From contig NZ_CP150241.1 in NCBI RefSeq assembly GCF_037975235.1, positions 3,348,001 through 3,412,000 on the forward strand: a DNA stretch of 64,000 nt, written 5' to 3'. The notes under the pieces were generated by a model. It searched no databases. It saw only the letters and a program-made list of their open reading frames with translations, and was not told the DNA's origin. The position numbers and the translations under genes are program-made. Origin of the DNA: Paenibacillus sp. FSL R5-0341 (GTDB lineage: Bacteria; Bacillota; Bacilli; Paenibacillales; Paenibacillaceae). Positions 62,014 through 64,000 of this stretch are shown piece after piece; position 1 is the first letter of the stretch, and each line of letters begins with the position of its first letter.

Positions 62014-64000
62014 GCAAAAAAGTACTCATTGTTGGCGGTGTAGCTGGAGGTGCATCTGCAGCTGCACGTCTTCGCCGTCTGGATGAACATGCTGATATTA
62101 TTATCTTTGAGAAGGGACCCTATATCTCATTTGCGAATTGTGGTTTACCTTATTATATAGGTGGCTCAATCGATGATCGAGAGCGTCTGCTGGTGCAGAC
62201 GCCAAAAGGGATGGCAGATCGCTTTCGTATCGATGTGCGTACAAGAAGTGAGGTTGTAGCTATCGATTCGCAGAAGCGAGTGGTTAAGATACAGTCCCAA
62301 GAGCGTGGTGCATATGAAGAAAGCTATGACGAGCTGATATTGTCACCAGGTGCAAAACCGATCATTCCTGATCTGCCGGGTAAGGACAATCCACTAATTT
62401 ATACCGTACGAAGTATTCCGGATATTGATCGGATCAAAGACCAGATAAGTTCGTCTAACAACAATTCTTCAATCGTCATAGGTGGTGGATTTATTGGCGT
62501 GGAAATGGCTGAGAATTTAAAGGAAGCTGGTCTGGATGTAACGCTGATTGAGGGGAACGCACAAGTACTCACACCATATGATCCCGAGTTAGGAGCCGCA
62601 TTGGCACAGGAAATGGAGAATCATGGTGTGAACCTGCTGTTTTCCAAGCGTGTTCAGGGATTCCATTCCCTAGAGCAGGGCATAGGAGTTGAACTTGCAG
62701 ATGGTCATACGCTGACTGCTGACATGGTTATTCTTGCGATAGGCGTAACGCCGGACACCTATTTTTTGAAAGATAGCGGCGTTTCGCTGGGTGCACGTGG
62801 ACATATTATCGTAAATGAAGCTTTAGAAAGCAGTGTGCCACATATCTATGCTGTTGGGGATGCTATCGAAGTAACGGAAACCATTCATGGTACGAAGGCA
62901 ACGATACCACTTGCCGGACCTGCCAACAAACAAGGTCGTATTGTTGCCGACCGTATCGCAGGGCTTCCTTCTACCTATAAAGGAACACAAGGTACATCCA
63001 TTATCAAAGTCTTTGGAATGACCGCAGCTACGACAGGCAGTAATGAAAAAACACTACAGCGTCTCGGCGTGGACTATCAAACCGTTATCGTACACCCTGC
63101 TTCTCATGCATCGTATTATCCGGGTTCAAGCGCAATTACTCTTAAACTGCTGTTTACTCCGCAAGGCAAAATTTTAGGCGCACAAGCAGTCGGTTATGAT
63201 GGAGTGGATAAACGAATTGATGACATTGCTGTAGCCATTCATTTTGGAGGACATGTCCGGGATTTGACAGAGCTTGAACTGAGTTACGCGCCACCTTATT
63301 CCTCTGCCAAAGATCCCGTGAATATGGCTGGATATGCAGCAGAGAATATGATCACTGGACGTGTTCAGACGTTCACCTATAATCAACTGGCTGATCGTCA
63401 GCCGGGGCAGTCGATACTTCTGGATGTTCGCAGTGAAATCGAGCATCAAAATGGTCATATTCCGGATTCACTCTCTATTCCAGTCGATGAGCTTCGTCAA
63501 CGTTTAGATGAATTAGATCCATCCAAAGAAATCTGGCTATACTGTCAAGTCGGCTTACGTGGTTACACTGCTTCGCAAATTTTGCGCCAGCATGGTTTCA
63601 GTGTAAAAAACTTGAGTGGTGGTTATAAAACATACCGTCAAGCCCAGTTTAAGCCTGCTCCATTTACTGCTGTAAAACAAGAGCAGCATGATCCTGCGGG
63701 GGACGTTAAGGAAAAAAAGTTTATTCCCACTGACTCAACACAGCCGCAACGTATTGATCATAACTTGAACGTATGCGGATTAAGTTGTCCTGGTCCGCTA
63801 ATACAAGTGAAGCAGAAAATGGATCAACTCTCGAACGGGGAAACCCTTCGCGTGAAAGCTTCCGATCCAGGCTTCTATGAAGATGTCAAAGCATGGGCTA
63901 CAATGTCGGGTTCCACAATCTTGCAGTTGGAAAGAATGAAAGGCGGTACCATTGAGTCCGTCATTGTTAAAAATACAGCACAACCCGTATCGGATTCCCC
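62010..64000 (+). CDS. CoA-disulfide reductase-rhodanese-TusA fusion (3' end outside window)
   Basis: At least 663 residues are encoded with no stop before the window edge. Residues 1-440 are a flavin disulfide reductase of the CoADR/NADH-oxidase group (VLIVGGVAGGASAAARLRRLD, redox Cys44 in FANCGLPYY, SIVIGGGFIGVEMAENLKEAG, IYAVGDAIEV). About 455-550 is a rhodanese domain with active-site Cys in WLYCQVGLRGY. About 585-655 is a TusA domain with the CGLSCPGPLIQVKQKM motif. Known homologues may also carry a DsrE domain. It should transfer or reduce persulfide sulfur. It is translationally coupled to the ArsR gene. Confidence 0.92.
   Translation, partial: MSKKVLIVGGVAGGASAAARLRRLDEHADIIIFEKGPYISFANCGLPYYIGGSIDDRERLLVQTPKGMADRFRIDVRTRSEVVAIDSQKRVVKIQSQERGAYEESYDELILSPGAKPIIPDLPGKDNPLIYTVRSIPDIDRIKDQISSSNNNSSIVIGGGFIGVEMAENLKEAGLDVTLIEGNAQVLTPYDPELGAALAQEMENHGVNLLFSKRVQGFHSLEQGIGVELADGHTLTADMVILAIGVTPDTYFLKDSGVSLGARGHIIVNEALESSVPHIYAVGDAIEVTETIHGTKATIPLAGPANKQGRIVADRIAGLPSTYKGTQGTSIIKVFGMTAATTGSNEKTLQRLGVDYQTVIVHPASHASYYPGSSAITLKLLFTPQGKILGAQAVGYDGVDKRIDDIAVAIHFGGHVRDLTELELSYAPPYSSAKDPVNMAGYAAENMITGRVQTFTYNQLADRQPGQSILLDVRSEIEHQNGHIPDSLSIPVDELRQRLDELDPSKEIWLYCQVGLRGYTASQILRQHGFSVKNLSGGYKTYRQAQFKPAPFTAVKQEQHDPAGDVKEKKFIPTDSTQPQRIDHNLNVCGLSCPGPLIQVKQKMDQLSNGETLRVKASDPGFYEDVKAWATMSGSTILQLERMKGGTIESVIVKNTAQPVSDS

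Overview
The window looks like a chromosomal segment of a spore-forming Gram-positive bacterium, most likely a Paenibacillus. The supporting features are a GerA/GerB/GerC spore germination operon, an S-layer-homology protein, a copper-amine-oxidase-like stalk-domain secreted protein, many plant-glycan enzymes, strong AGGAGG ribosome sites, lipoprotein signal peptides, and dense regulator/transporter pairs. I saw no rRNA, tRNA, CRISPR array, insertion sequence or prophage. Genus assignment is inference from gene content.

Layout. 1-2.3 kb: end of an upstream gene and a GH3 glycosidase. 2.4-7.1 kb: Fur-box-controlled orphan iron-siderophore binding lipoprotein, a TetR/alpha-beta-hydrolase operon, a cupin and a Fur-box-controlled AraC regulator. 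7.3-11.8 kb: histidine kinase/response regulator pair, SLH protein and ankyrin lipoprotein. 12-16 kb: aldo/keto reductase, a 42-residue basic peptide gene with a sigma-G-like promoter, a purine permease behind a promoter-leader-terminator attenuator, and a membrane-anchored hydrolase. 16-18.7 kb: a manganese ABC transporter with an MntR-like operator. 18.8-29 kb: GT61 glycosyltransferase, MATE/TetR pair, DMT transporter, AraC and LysR regulators, SDR-MFS pair, VOC protein and LRR protein. 29-34.8 kb: Gfo/Idh oxidoreductase and a licT-bglP-bglH beta-glucoside operon with RAT/terminator and cre site. 34.8-36.6 kb: TetR and HSL-type esterase.

36.6-42.7 kb is the most unusual block. It holds a SufR-like cysteine-rich regulator, two paralogous MFS exporters, an HxlR regulator, an A-type Fe-S carrier, a cysteine-free HesB-like protein and a macrolide-type glycosyltransferase. 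A duplicated 23-bp sequence lies in the divergent promoter region. The second exporter has a good promoter and Shine-Dalgarno but ACA where its start codon should be.

42.8-48.5 kb: MFS/TetR/nitroreductase/MFS resistance-type genes, a WYL regulator and a GyrI-like protein. 48.6-54 kb: cardiolipin synthase and the germination operon. 54-59.4 kb: a large secreted stalk/PKD protein, ferritin-like protein, two small membrane proteins (one apparently starting with ATA) and an alkaline phosphatase. 59.6-64 kb: a tandem GH43 enzyme, then an ArsR regulator overlapping a CoA-disulfide reductase-rhodanese-TusA fusion that runs off the end.

A recurring theme is regulator-transporter pairs with visible palindromic operators. 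Another is a near-identical terminator hairpin (AGTCGCTA-TTT-TAGCGGCT type) used at five or more places. No stretch above about 300 bases lacks annotation; the longest non-coding stretch (13170-13512) holds a terminator, promoter and attenuator leader.
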